The translations under genes were made by a program, and so were the position numbers. A stretch of 64,000 bases of DNA, from positions 372,001 through 436,000 of the forward strand of contig NZ_CP040671.1 of NCBI RefSeq assembly GCF_008386235.1, read 5' to 3'. The stretch is from Thermosynechococcus sp. CL-1 (GTDB lineage: Bacteria; Cyanobacteriota; Cyanobacteriia; Thermosynechococcales; Thermosynechococcaceae). The notes under the pieces were generated by a model that saw nothing but the letters and a program-made list of their open reading frames with translations, did not search any database and had not been told where the DNA came from. Position 1 is the stretch's first letter. Each line of letters begins with the position of its first letter. Shown here piece by piece: positions 8,755 through 17,200 of the stretch.

Positions 8755-9861
8755 CTACGCCGGTTGTATCAGATTTTCAAGGCCCTCCACCACCTTAGCC
8801 GAGAGAATTTTATCTCCTTGGCGCAATTGCCGCAGGGTTTCTTCTCCCTCTACGACATAGCCAAAGACGGCATAGCGACCATCCAAGAGATTTAGGCCGG
8901 CGGGCGTCAGTTCGGGTTCAAAGAGCAAAAAGAAAAATTGTGACGAGCCACCATTGGGATCATCGTTGGGACGCGCCAAGGCGACAGTGCCATAGGCGGA
9001 AAAGGGGAGCACGGGATGTTCTAAGTAACGCCCCGCATCCTCAAGGGTGATGCCATAGAGGGGATACTTGTCGCCCTCCACCAGAATTTCAAGGGGAATG
9101 GCACGGTACTGCTGGGTTTTGGGGTCAATGAAGCCCACCTCTGGCCCTGGGGGATCCCCTGCTTGCAGCACATAGGATTCCTCAGCACGGGTAAAGGGGA
9201 GGCCATCGTAGAAGTGGCGTTGTACTAAGTCCACAAAGTTGCCGGCGGTCAGGGGGGCACTGTAACCATCGACAACAATCGTCAGGTTCCCCTTAGTGGT
9301 TTCCATTTCCACGGTGGCACGGCCCAGCAATCGCGGCAGGTTCTCGTAGCCCTTGGGAGGCGTATAGCTCACGTTTTGTACCATCATGGCCTCCAAGTCC
9401 CCCACTTTGTCGAGGGCAGCGGCTTTAGCGGGTAAGAGTTGGCTGCGATCTTTGGCTTTGGCGGCTTCCTGAAGTGTATCGAGGGAGGTCTCTAACTCCG
9501 CCAAGAGGGTTTTGGCCGCCGCCTGTTTCTCGGCAGGGATACTTTTGAGCAGTTCATCGGCGCGATCGCGAACAATGGCTTTCGCCTTGCTGATGTTACT
9601 GGCAATTTTTGACCACTGTTTGCCCCGCACCCAAAAAGAGATTTGTTCCAGATCCTTTTGCAGTTCTCGTACCGTTGGATTGTCAATCGGTAAGGCCCAA
9701 CGGAGCAGCGCTTTGGGATCAGTAATGGCATTCCCTTGGGGCAGGGCAGCAATTAACGGATGTTCAACAGGCAGCGCGATCGCCAGCGGCGGCAGCAGGA
9801 AGGTTCCCAACCAGAGGAGCAGTATCACCAAAAGAGCGAGCCAGCGTTTGCGTCGTTTCAC
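8755..9861 (-). CDS. Cyclophilin-type peptidyl-prolyl isomerase, CYP38/TLP40-like
   Basis: A 368-residue exported protein. A hydrophobic leader (residues 7-29) is followed by a helical-bundle domain (about 50-160, HPLIAALPQGNAITDPKALLRWALP onward). A cyclophilin domain spans about 185-365 (TTKGNLTIVVDGYSAPLTAGNFVDL, then GGSSQFFFLL). This helical-plus-cyclophilin layout is that of thylakoid-lumen CYP38/TLP40, which in plants supports photosystem II assembly; the same role here is inferred. The start codon is GTG at 9861; an ATG 13 bp upstream is out of frame. Divergent from mntC. Confidence 0.87.
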   Translation of the reverse strand: MKRRKRWLALLVILLLWLGTFLLPPLAIALPVEHPLIAALPQGNAITDPKALLRWALPIDNPTVRELQKDLEQISFWVRGKQWSKIASNISKAKAIVRDRADELLKSIPAEKQAAAKTLLAELETSLDTLQEAAKAKDRSQLLPAKAAALDKVGDLEAMMVQNVSYTPPKGYENLPRLLGRATVEMETTKGNLTIVVDGYSAPLTAGNFVDLVQRHFYDGLPFTRAEESYVLQAGDPPGPEVGFIDPKTQQYRAIPLEILVEGDKYPLYGITLEDAGRYLEHPVLPFSAYGTVALARPNDDPNGGSSQFFFLLFEPELTPAGLNLLDGRYAVFGYVVEGEETLRQLRQGDKILSAKVVEGLENLIQPA

Positions 9862-10000
9862 CGTTTTTTCCCATGACTTCGTCTCCCCTCAGTGTATCGG
9901 ACGGGGCGATCGCCCTCCAAGGGGGAGCTTTTCATTTTTATTTCATTTTCTTGAAGCTTCTGTGTTAGCCTGAGAATTATGAAAGGATTATGAAAATGCA

Positions 10001-10939
10001 ATGCGGAAACTGAGTTGGTTATTGGTGGGAGTACTCGTAGTGGGGGGATGTGCCGCTCTTGCGCCTGAGCAGCGGGAAACAACTGGTCAAATGCAAACCG
10101 ACCGGGATGAACGCCCCTTGGTGCTGACCACGTTTACAGTCCTTGCGGATATGGCGCAGCAGGTGGCGGGCGATCGCCTGCGGGTGGAATCCCTCCTTAA
10201 ACCGGGAGCGGAAGTCCACAGCTATGAATTTACTCCCAGTGACTTGGTGCGGGGACAGGAAGCCGCCCTCATTTTAGAAAATGGCCTTGGCCTCGAACGC
10301 TGGGGCGATCGCTTCTACAGCAGCCTACCGAATGTGCCCCGCGTCACGCTCACAGAGGGGATTACCCCCATTCCCATTCAAGAGGATGCCTACCGCGGAC
10401 AACCCAACCCCCATGCTTGGATGTCACCCCAAAATGCCCTGATTTATGTTGACAACATTCGCAAAGCGCTCACAGAGCTCGATCCTGCTGGCGCGGAGAT
10501 CTATGCCGCCAACGCCGCAGCCTATAAAGCCCAAATTCGCGCCCTTGATCAAGAGCTACGTCAAGCCCTAGCAGCCCTCCCCGCCAACAAACGCTACATC
10601 GTCACCTGTGAAGGCGCTTTCTCCTATTTAGCACGGGACTACAACCTCACAGAAGTTTATCTCTGGCCTGTGAATGCCGATGAGGAAGGGACGCCGCGAC
10701 AAATGACACGGGTGATTGACATTGTGCGACGGCAACAGATTCCCGCTGTCTTTTGCGAAAGTACGGTTAATGCAGGTCCGCAACAACAGGTGGCACGGGA
10801 GTCTGGCGCTACCTTTGCCGGCATTTTCTATGTGGATTCCCTATCGCCCCCTGAGGGCAATGCACCCACCTATCTTGAACTCCTGCGCTACAACATCCAC
10901 ACCCTGATTCGCGGTCTTACCGGGAGGACAGCCTCATGA
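10001..10939 (+). CDS. mntC: Manganese ABC transporter substrate-binding lipoprotein MntC
   Basis: Periplasmic metal-binding lipoprotein of the cluster A-I family, 312 residues, with lipobox VVGGC (Cys17). The four metal ligands can be placed at His73 (VHSYEF), His138 (NPHAW), Glu204 (TCEGAF) and Asp279 (YVDSLS). Their spacing is identical to the Mn ligands of Synechocystis MntC as I recall them (89, 154, 220, 295). Cys203 and Cys252 likewise keep the spacing of the MntC regulatory disulfide. This supports Mn rather than Zn as cargo. The stop overlaps the start of mntA. Confidence 0.9.
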   Translation: MRKLSWLLVGVLVVGGCAALAPEQRETTGQMQTDRDERPLVLTTFTVLADMAQQVAGDRLRVESLLKPGAEVHSYEFTPSDLVRGQEAALILENGLGLERWGDRFYSSLPNVPRVTLTEGITPIPIQEDAYRGQPNPHAWMSPQNALIYVDNIRKALTELDPAGAEIYAANAAAYKAQIRALDQELRQALAALPANKRYIVTCEGAFSYLARDYNLTEVYLWPVNADEEGTPRQMTRVIDIVRRQQIPAVFCESTVNAGPQQQVARESGATFAGIFYVDSLSPPEGNAPTYLELLRYNIHTLIRGLTGRTAS

Positions 10940-11682
10940 TTTCTAGCCCTGCCATTGATTTACAAGATGTGACGGTGGCCTATCATCGCCATCTTGCCCT
11001 CCATGGGGCAACGCTGCAACTGCCCGCCGGCACGATCTGTGGGGTCGTGGGGATGAATGGGGCTGGTAAATCCACCCTTTTCAAGGCCATCATGGGGTTT
11101 GTCAAGCCGATCCGAGGTCAGGTACGCATTCATGGCTTACCCCGACAGCAGGTACAACGGCAGTCCCTTGTGGCCTATGTACCCCAAAGTGAAGATGTCG
11201 ATTGGCAGTTCCCGCTGCGGGTCTGGGATGTCGTGATGATGGGGCGCTATGGCAAAATGAACTGGCTGCGCCAACCAACCGCGCGCGATCGCCAGCGGGT
11301 AGGGGAAAGTCTAGAACAGGTGGAATTGTGGCCTCTGCGGCACCGCCAAATTGGCGAACTCTCCGGCGGACAAAAGAAACGCATGTTCCTTGCCCGCGCC
11401 TTTGCCCAAGAAGCACAGGTGTTGCTCTTGGATGAACCCTTTGCGGGTGTGGATGTAAAAACGGAGAAACTGATTATTGATCTCCTCATGGCGGAGCGGG
11501 AGAAGGGGCACACAATTCTCATCTCCACTCATGATCTCTCCTCGATTACCACCTTTTGTGATCAGGTGGTGCTGGTGAACCGCAGCATCCTAGCCTATGG
11601 CCGCACCAGTGAGGTCTTTACCCCTGAAAATCTCGCGCGAGCCTTCGAGGGATCCCTGCGGATCCCCCGCCGCTGTGACTAG
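10936..11682 (+). CDS. mntA: Manganese ABC transporter ATP-binding protein
   Basis: Cytoplasmic ATPase subunit, 248 residues. Walker A is GMNGAGKST, the Q-loop is [10 protein letters not shown], the signature LSGGQKKR, Walker B VLLLDEPF and the switch His is in ISTHD. ATGA overlap with mntC shows translational coupling. The usual membrane subunit (mntB) does not follow: the next gene is convergent and overlaps the mntA stop by 4 bp, so the permease must be encoded elsewhere or be shared. Confidence 0.9.
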   Translation: MISSPAIDLQDVTVAYHRHLALHGATLQLPAGTICGVVGMNGAGKSTLFKAIMGFVKPIRGQVRIHGLPRQQVQRQSLVAYVPQSEDVDWQFPLRVWDVVMMGRYGKMNWLRQPTARDRQRVGESLEQVELWPLRHRQIGELSGGQKKRMFLARAFAQEAQVLLLDEPFAGVDVKTEKLIIDLLMAEREKGHTILISTHDLSSITTFCDQVVLVNRSILAYGRTSEVFTPENLARAFEGSLRIPRRCD

Positions 11683-12842
11683 CCCCGACGAATCGGTGTA
11701 CCACAGGGATAGGTGGCTACAGGTGCTGCAGGGGGCAGGTCTTTCACCTTGTGCTGAAGTTGCGCTTGCAGGTAGAGCTGTTGGAGGCGTTCGACCATTT
11801 CGCCGCGGCGATCGTAGAGGCGTTTGAGGGGACGGGGTTGACAGCGATTGAGGCAGTAGGCGGTAAGGATGGGAAGAGCGATCGTGCTATCGGTGTAGCA
11901 GACCACGGTATCCCGCAACCCTTGGGGATCCACCTTGCCCCAACTGACGGCTTCACTGGGCACAGCGCCCGAGAGGCCACCCGTATCCGGCCGCGCATCG
12001 GTAATCTGAATAAAGTAATCGTGCCCCCGTTCCTCTAATCCCAAAACCTCGTGGATCTGTGGCTGGGTTTGCAGCAGGAAGTTTTTCGGACTCCCGCCAC
12101 CAATAATGAGAGCGGCACTCTTACCATTTCCTTCAGCGGCTTCGCGGGCAAAGTAGGCAATCGCAGCGGTTTCATTGACATCAATGGCGGGGTCAATGAT
12201 CAGTTTCGACCCTTCGAGGGCGATCGCCGCCACATTCATACCAATGGAGCTATCACCGGGGGAGGAGGTGTAAATGGGCACCCCACACTCATAGGCCGTG
12301 GCCAAGAGACAGGAATGGGTTTGTCCCCGCTGCACTTCCAGTTCGCGGACATAGCGCCCTAGGTGATAGTGAAACTCGGCGGTGCCCATGCGGCGTTGGA
12401 AGGTTTCACTGCGCAGCACTTGCCGCAAAAAGGCGTCAGTTTCAAGGAGCACATCGTAGTCAAAGATAATGTCATAGATGCGGATTTTGCTTTCCTTGCG
12501 CAGTTGCACATCATCGACAAAAGGATGCGCCGCATAGAGATCCATGCCGAGGGCATAGTGAATATCGTGGTAGAGGTTTGCCCCAGTGCTAATAATGTAA
12601 TCAACAAATCCCGCCCGCACTAAAGGCGCTAAGGCAGAGATGCCCAATCCCGTGGGGGTCATCGCCCCTGAGAGGCTGAGGCCAACCGTCACTTCTGGCT
12701 GGAAGACCCGTTGGCTCAGAAGTTGGCAGATTTCCCGCAAGCGTGCCGAGTTGTAGGCGGTAAAGTATTTATCAATAAGTTCTGTTAAGGTGATATTGTC
12801 GGGAATGGGCGCAGGGGTAATGGGGGTAGCAAATGCAGACAT
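11679..12842 (-). CDS. speY: Deoxyhypusine synthase-like protein, probable homospermidine synthase
   Basis: A 387-residue member of the deoxyhypusine synthase fold, starting at ATG 12842. Visible motifs are [22 protein letters not shown] and the active-site segment SEAVSWGK (Lys303), equivalent to the lysine that carries the aminobutyl intermediate. Bacteria lack eIF5A, so true deoxyhypusine synthesis is unlikely. In Anabaena a homologue, SpeY, makes homospermidine from putrescine and spermidine-type donors in the pathway after SpeA and SpeB. The same role is inferred here. The gene stands alone, convergent with mntA. Confidence 0.8.
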   Translation of the reverse strand: MSAFATPITPAPIPDNITLTELIDKYFTAYNSARLREICQLLSQRVFQPEVTVGLSLSGAMTPTGLGISALAPLVRAGFVDYIISTGANLYHDIHYALGMDLYAAHPFVDDVQLRKESKIRIYDIIFDYDVLLETDAFLRQVLRSETFQRRMGTAEFHYHLGRYVRELEVQRGQTHSCLLATAYECGVPIYTSSPGDSSIGMNVAAIALEGSKLIIDPAIDVNETAAIAYFAREAAEGNGKSAALIIGGGSPKNFLLQTQPQIHEVLGLEERGHDYFIQITDARPDTGGLSGAVPSEAVSWGKVDPQGLRDTVVCYTDSTIALPILTAYCLNRCQPRPLKRLYDRRGEMVERLQQLYLQAQLQHKVKDLPPAAPVATYPCGTPIRRG

Positions 12843-13236
12843 TGGTCGTTCCTCGCAAGCTAATTCCACAGCAGGGGCAGCCGCCCAGTCAGGAACATTC
12901 CTAACCGCAACATGACTAGACCCGCTGAGGGATGTCTAATGGGTTGAAGTTGTTAAAAACTTGAAGTGCAGTAACAGTGATGAACACGCTCAACACTTCT
13001 GATCGACCCAGTTCACACAGGGGTGAACACTTGCAGGCCGATCAGCTCATACTCGGTCCTTCGCAATTATCCACAACCGAGAGTGCAGGGATGGCTGCTC
13101 GCCGTTGGCGCAACCCCATTTCGAGATACCAAGTGGTGATGTTGGGATAGCCCATCAACGTCAATTGTTTCACTGTTGACAAGTCCCATGCCCTTACATT
13201 ACGAGATCACTATAACACTTCATTACCTAATTTGCC
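12843..13236. other. Intergenic region between speY and small membrane gene
   Basis: About 390 bp separate speY from the next confident gene. It must contain the speY promoter on the minus strand. On the plus strand it holds one possible 56-codon ORF (listed separately) and a TTGACA hexamer at 13176-13181 that has no convincing -10 partner at 16-18 bp. No tRNA or riboswitch fold was recognised. Confidence 0.4.
12980..13150 (+). CDS. Possible small protein (56 residues), unrecognised
   Basis: ATG 12980 opens a 56-codon frame ending TAG 13150. The N-terminal part is polar (MNTLNTSDRPSSHRGEH); the C-terminal part is basic and aromatic (MAARRWRNPISRYQVVMLG), which looks more like protein than random translation. 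No family is recognised and no strong ribosome-binding site is seen. It could equally be leader DNA of the gene at 13237. Confidence 0.35.
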   Translation: MNTLNTSDRPSSHRGEHLQADQLILGPSQLSTTESAGMAARRWRNPISRYQVVMLG

Positions 13237-13413
13237 GTGCGCCGTGCCTATTATGCTTTTGGTACTTGTTTCACCGTCTTCCTCATTCTCTACCTCTTGC
13301 GAGGAACCGGTTGGCTGACGATGCTGCCGGGGGGAATTCTCTTAATCCTTGCGATTGCCAGTTGGTTTACAGGACTTTGGTCGCTGCTCACCTTCTTGAA
13401 GCAGCGCTATTGA
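13237..13413 (+). CDS. Small membrane protein (58 residues)
   Basis: GTG 13237 opens a 58-codon frame: MRRAYYAFGTCFTVFLILYL, then RGTGWLTMLPGG, then a second hydrophobic segment ending LTFLKQRY. Two transmembrane helices joined by a Gly/Pro turn, with positive ends, make a convincing membrane hairpin. A longer overlapping frame (13176-13421) is Cys/His/Leu-rich without sensible architecture and is rejected. Family unknown. Confidence 0.6.
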   Translation: MRRAYYAFGTCFTVFLILYLLRGTGWLTMLPGGILLILAIASWFTGLWSLLTFLKQRY

Positions 13414-13431
13414 CGCTTTGATAGCCTCGCT

Positions 13432-15249
13432 CTATAAGGCCACCGCTAGTTGCGGGGATTCTAGGGGCAGCGGTTGCAGGGGGACGGTCGTTGGTGTACT
13501 TGGCAATAGGGCGGTACGAAACTGGGGTGAGTTTCCCTGCCAAAACTCGGCCATAAAGGCAGTGGCGTTGTTGGTGACGACATTGACCACAGGATGCAAG
13601 CCCAAAAACATGCCGCCAAAGGTAACGGCTAAATTGGGGAGAGAAATCAAGGCGACATTTTGATAGGTGCGCTCTAGGGCATCGCGGGCAATGGCCATGC
13701 CACGGCCAAGGGCAGACCAGTCGCCATCCAAGAGAACGACCACTTTGGCATTGGGGGCAAAGGTAGGGGGCTGCCAGCGAATCGGTAGCCATGTGGATTC
13801 AGGACAGGAGCAGGTTTCACCAAAGCTAATCCAACCCACCCGCCGCCGCTTACCCACGAGGTAGGCCTGCAGATCGGTGAGGCGATCGCTCGTCAGATCG
13901 GTGGTGCCCTCAAGGGGCGAGCCTTGATCTTGCAGCAGATAGATATGAAGGCCAAGGTGTCGCAATTGCTGAATCAGGATTTGTGCCCGTTCGGGCTGGG
14001 GAAGACCTGCGCGAGCATCAATCACCAAGCTCTCTAGTTGTGCCAGTTGCTCTAAGGTACCAGCGGTGGGTAAATAGATCCCCTGTTGCACAGCAAATAC
14101 CTGCGCCGAGAGCATTACCGTCCGCAGCGACAGTTGCACACCACTGCCAAAGTCAAATTGTAGGGGGGCGATCGCTGGCCCATAGGCTCCCGTAGCCAAC
14201 CAGAGGGCACCACTGAGGGCAAGGGTTGGCAGCACCGCATGGCGGGCAAATTCCCCCTGTTGGTGGGCAAGGGCACTGTCATAGACCGGTTCAGTGTGTA
14301 GCAGATCCGTAATGAGACCAAGGCGCGTTTGCCAACCGGTGCGCATCACCCGCAGTTGAACCTGTCCCGTGAGAATTTGACAGCCGGCATAGAGAGCATC
14401 GCCGGGGCGACAAACCCGCACCTGTCGAGAGAATTCAAAATGGGCAGGCTCCACTTCCGCCAATCCAGCAACAACACTGCCATCTACGGGCACAACATCC
14501 CCCGGCCGCAGCCACAGGAGATCTCCCACTTGTAACTCCTGACTTTCAATCGTCAGGGAATGTCCTTGGCGTTCCACCGTCAGGTGTTCGTAGTGAGCCA
14601 TCAAGACACTGGGATATCGATGCAACTGTTGTCGTCGCTGGCGATCGCGCACGTCTGCCCGTACCCCCACTAGGGCAGTCTTCAAGGCAGGCGCTAAGAA
14701 CTGGCCATTGACGGTATGCAGTGCCATCCAGAGGCTATCGAGCAAATCCACATTGGGGGGATGTCCCTGATACATCTGATGCCCCACCCGCTGAAACCAC
14801 GGCCAAGCACTGGCCAAGACCGTAGCCCCAACCACCGCGAAGGGCAATTCCAAGGGCACACTGAGGAGCGAGACCCCCAAGGCCACCAAGGGCAGTCCCA
14901 AGCGTTCCCAATCGCTTTCAAGGCGAGCATCGGCCTCTACTTGTGCTTCGTAATCTTCAAGGGCGATCGCATCCGCAGGAGCCGCACTATCCGGCAAGGG
15001 CTGCGGCATGGCCACCATGGCTTGCTGAAAACAGTGATTCAAACTTTCATAGACCGCCGCTTCATGGAGCAAATGGGGTTGATACTCCACCACCACCGTT
15101 GCCGCTTGGGGATTGAGCCGTACCCGCTCGACAATGGCCAAAGACTCCAGCAACTGCACCAATAACTCTCCGTAGGCCGAATCTCGCTGCACACGCGGCA
15201 CGCGAAAGCGCACCCGTCCTGTTGTGGCATGGACAATTTGCTGCTCCAT
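13432..15249 (-). CDS. Degenerate heavy-metal P-type ATPase (probable pseudoenzyme)
   Basis: A 605-residue protein with the overall layout of a P1B ATPase but without its chemistry. The N-terminus (MEQQIVHATTGRVRFRVP) resembles the HMA-like domain found before such pumps. The actuator keeps LRPGDVVPVDG (about 249-257) but the TGES loop reads AHFE. Where the catalytic DKTGT should be, after TAGTLEQLAQLESLV, the sequence is IDARAGLP (Asp411 remains, KTGT is lost). The CPx ion motif is absent, the nucleotide-binding domain is largely missing, and the hinge motif is reduced to LLDGDWSALGRG. The frame is intact with no internal stop, so it is probably a maintained, non-transporting protein. The ATG at 15249 is preferred to an upstream TTG. 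Confidence 0.8.
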   Translation of the reverse strand: MEQQIVHATTGRVRFRVPRVQRDSAYGELLVQLLESLAIVERVRLNPQAATVVVEYQPHLLHEAAVYESLNHCFQQAMVAMPQPLPDSAAPADAIALEDYEAQVEADARLESDWERLGLPLVALGVSLLSVPLELPFAVVGATVLASAWPWFQRVGHQMYQGHPPNVDLLDSLWMALHTVNGQFLAPALKTALVGVRADVRDRQRRQQLHRYPSVLMAHYEHLTVERQGHSLTIESQELQVGDLLWLRPGDVVPVDGSVVAGLAEVEPAHFEFSRQVRVCRPGDALYAGCQILTGQVQLRVMRTGWQTRLGLITDLLHTEPVYDSALAHQQGEFARHAVLPTLALSGALWLATGAYGPAIAPLQFDFGSGVQLSLRTVMLSAQVFAVQQGIYLPTAGTLEQLAQLESLVIDARAGLPQPERAQILIQQLRHLGLHIYLLQDQGSPLEGTTDLTSDRLTDLQAYLVGKRRRVGWISFGETCSCPESTWLPIRWQPPTFAPNAKVVVLLDGDWSALGRGMAIARDALERTYQNVALISLPNLAVTFGGMFLGLHPVVNVVTNNATAFMAEFWQGNSPQFRTALLPSTPTTVPLQPLPLESPQLAVAL

Positions 15250-15270
15250 CAACGCTCCCGTGAAGTTCAA

Positions 15271-15591
15271 TCAAGACCGGTGACGCACCGTTTCTCGTGT
15301 GGCGTAATCCATAAAGCCATAGGCTAATGTTTCCAAAATCATTTCCCACCCTTCAGGTCTCGACAAATCAATACCTCTAACATCTACGATATAGATTGGA
15401 TTTCCCTCTCGATCAAAAGCAATTGTATTTTCTTTTTCTGCTAAAATTATTTTCGGTGTTAGGCATCCTGTTACTTTTAATTTGTAGCCCGCTTTTTCAC
15501 ATATTTCCTCAAGTGTATAAATCATTTCATAGGAGTAACACCTTTTCTCATATTTTGGCGGTGGTATAAAAACGCGATATAGTTTTCTCAT
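15271..15591 (-). CDS. Hypothetical protein, partner of nucleotidyltransferase-like gene
   Basis: A 106-residue protein, AT-rich codon use. It starts MRKLYRVFIPPPKYEKRC and ends ETLAYGFMDYATRETVRHRS; no catalytic motif is recognised and no membrane segment is seen. Its ATG overlaps the stop of the upstream nucleotidyltransferase-like gene (ATGA), so the two form a coupled pair. A toxin-antitoxin or abortive-infection partner role is possible but not shown. It ends just before the P-type-ATPase-like gene on the same strand, so read-through is possible. Confidence 0.6.
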   Translation of the reverse strand: MRKLYRVFIPPPKYEKRCYSYEMIYTLEEICEKAGYKLKVTGCLTPKIILAEKENTIAFDREGNPIYIVDVRGIDLSRPEGWEMILETLAYGFMDYATRETVRHRS

Positions 15592-16214
15592 ACTTCTAAA
15601 TCGAGCAAAATTTGACTATTTTTCTGTGTTGACTTACGTAATGCACTTGCTTGTTGAGAATTGTTTTTGCACATTTCTAGATACTTTGAATTATCACTAA
15701 TTGCCAATTTAATAAGTTTTATTTTTTCTTGATCTAAGTAGTTTTTCAAAATATCAATTCTTGGACTTTTCATCATGTTTAAGATGCGAATAATATCTCG
15801 CTTATCTTTATCGCCTTTTGATGAATGAAACCTGTCAGAATAAGCATCTAACTTAAGAATTAATAGATGCTCTAAGCACGCACAGGGCAAATTATCAATA
15901 ACTATTTTTTCTGCATTGACCTCACAAAAGGGTATAGCGAGATGATTATTTCTTTCAACATAGACATCAAATTCCCATCCATTCTTAATGAGCTGATACT
16001 TATTTAAGCGCCGGTTTGGTGTGATCTCTTCCAAATCTCGTAAATCTGCAAAATCAATAAGGGAGATGTAGAAGTCTCCATCATGACTGCTTTCAGCAAG
16101 ATGCAATAGACCTTGGGATTTGCTATGCAGATAAACTGCGATTCCGCCAATAAAAATCGCACCGTCAGGGAACAGTTCAGCTAATTCTTGGCTGGTTTTA
16201 AGCAGTTCTTCCAT
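15588..16214 (-). CDS. Nucleotidyltransferase-fold protein (AbiEii/MNT-like)
   Basis: A 208-residue protein from ATG 16214; the frame is open for 25 more codons upstream, so the start is uncertain. The fold is suggested by FIGGIAVYLH (Gly23-Gly24), an acidic pair in SHDGDFYIS (Asp45, Asp47) and a third Asp in EFDVYVERN (Asp83). This is the GG/DxD/D pattern of minimal nucleotidyltransferases, including toxins of the AbiEii and MenT groups. A helical C-terminal part follows (KLDAYSDRFHSSKGDKDKRDI). AT-rich and translationally coupled to the downstream 106-residue gene. The substrate is not known. Confidence 0.65.
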   Translation of the reverse strand: MEELLKTSQELAELFPDGAIFIGGIAVYLHSKSQGLLHLAESSHDGDFYISLIDFADLRDLEEITPNRRLNKYQLIKNGWEFDVYVERNNHLAIPFCEVNAEKIVIDNLPCACLEHLLILKLDAYSDRFHSSKGDKDKRDIIRILNMMKSPRIDILKNYLDQEKIKLIKLAISDNSKYLEMCKNNSQQASALRKSTQKNSQILLDLEV

Positions 16215-16399
16215 CAGAAGCTCGCCAAAGGTTGTGGTCGTAATCGTACGCTGAGTAAGTCTACCTGTACGATAGCAAACTTGAGTCAAACCACAAAGTT
16301 TTCCAAATAGCCTGTCAATCAGGAGACCCTATCAGAAGGCTGTAGATCACTTCCTAGGTTAGAGGGGAGCACCTGAGATCAAAAACTAGCCATTGTCGC

Positions 16400-16454
16400 T
16401 TGACAAATTAAAGTCATAACAACTACGCTTTAGAAAGCAACGTTATGTAGAGGA
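16400..16454 (+). promoter_or_regulatory. Relict promoter and Shine-Dalgarno of the peroxiredoxin stub
   Basis: A TTGACA box at 16400-16405 is followed 18 bp later by a weak -10 (TACGCT, 16424-16429), and a GAGGA ribosome-binding site lies at 16450-16454, 7 bp before ATG 16462. The signals look intact although the gene behind them is truncated. Confidence 0.4.
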
Positions 16455-16461
16455 CTCCCCC

Positions 16462-16530
16462 ATGCTACCCAACCGTGAAGGGCAACGGGTTCCCGACGTC
16501 ACCTTTCGCACCCGTGAAGGCGATCAATGA
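16462..16530 (+). pseudogene. 5' stub of a type-II peroxiredoxin gene
   Basis: ATG 16462 encodes MLPNREGQRVPDVTFRTREG then DQ and TGA at 16528. This is the N-terminal signature of the cyanobacterial Prx5-type peroxiredoxin (often fused to glutaredoxin), whose next residues should be a Trp-rich strand and then the PGAFTPTCS active site. All of that is missing. After residue 22 the DNA switches directly to MscS-like coding sequence in another frame, marking a deletion junction near 16523-16530. Confidence 0.65.
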
Positions 16531-17142
16531 TGGCGAAGTTTTGTTTGAGGTGCGTGAAGGCATTGGCTCCTTTACCCCCGAGGAACGGGCGGCAGCGATT
16601 CAACGCCGTATCCTGCAAGTGGCAGAGGATGAAGATATTCCCGTTGAGAGCATTACGATCAAAAGAGTGGGCGATCGCGACAATGTCAGCGTGGTTCAAG
16701 ACAACCGCCCGCTCGTCACCATTACAAAAGCCGATGTGGGCGATCGCCTAGAAACGCAAGAAGAAATAGCGATTGAACTCGCCCAGCCCATTCGTGAGGC
16801 CATTACCCGTTATCGCCAAGATCGCGTTCCCCAAAACCTGCTCAAAAATATTGCAAACTGCCCTCAATGACTACCACATCGCCTATGAGCTGAATGTTTA
16901 CACCCGTAACTGGAAGGGGCTGCGCTATACCATTTCTGAATTGCATCAAAACCTCCAAGACGCCTGCAACGAAGCGGGTATCGAAATCATGTCACCAAGC
17001 TACTTGGCACTGCGGGATGGCAACACCAGCACGATTCCCAGCAACTACTTAGGGGATGACTATCTCCCCCCCAGCTTCCGCATTACGCTACCGAAGTAGC
17101 CCAAGTCATTGAATCCGTTAACAAACTCTAAAACTGGACGGC
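16526..17142 (+). pseudogene. Remnant of an MscS-type mechanosensitive channel gene
   Basis: Three pieces of one channel gene lie in different frames. 16526-16845 encodes the extracytoplasmic N-terminal region (GEVLFEVREGIGSFTPEERA, later RPLVTITKADVGD and PIREAITRYRQDR). At about 16845 the frame changes to the cytoplasmic C-terminal region (LQTALNDYHIAYELNVYTRN, then SELHQNLQDACNEAGIEIMS), so all transmembrane helices and the pore are deleted. Near 17096 a second frameshift is needed to read the natural end (VAQVIESVNKL, stop 17142). Base composition and HIP1 sites at 16671 and 16740 show it is native DNA. A functional channel is impossible. Confidence 0.8.
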
Positions 17143-17158
17143 AACCCCAAAAATCCTG

Positions 17159-17167
17159 TGCTATAAT
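17159..17167 (+). promoter_or_regulatory. Extended -10 promoter of dynamin-like gene
   Basis: TGCTATAAT at 17159-17167 is a perfect extended -10 element; no good -35 box is present at the right distance. Transcription would begin near 17174, which excludes the upstream TTG (17177) as a practical start and favours ATG 17201. Confidence 0.5.
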
Positions 17168-17200
17168 CAAGCAAAATTGCTATTTTACTTCACTGCTACC

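Noticed and set aside
11679-12842. True deoxyhypusine synthase activity
   Set aside because: Bacteria lack the eIF5A substrate; a polyamine-synthesis role is far more likely despite the conserved lysine.
13176-13421. 81-codon frame overlapping the small membrane gene
   Set aside because: The overlapping 13237-13413 frame makes a sensible transmembrane hairpin; this one does not.
16475-16870. Intact 131-residue protein in the MscS remnant
   Set aside because: Its apparent start is an internal GTG inside the peroxiredoxin stub in another frame, and it ends at a frame jump in mid-domain; better read as a pseudogene piece.
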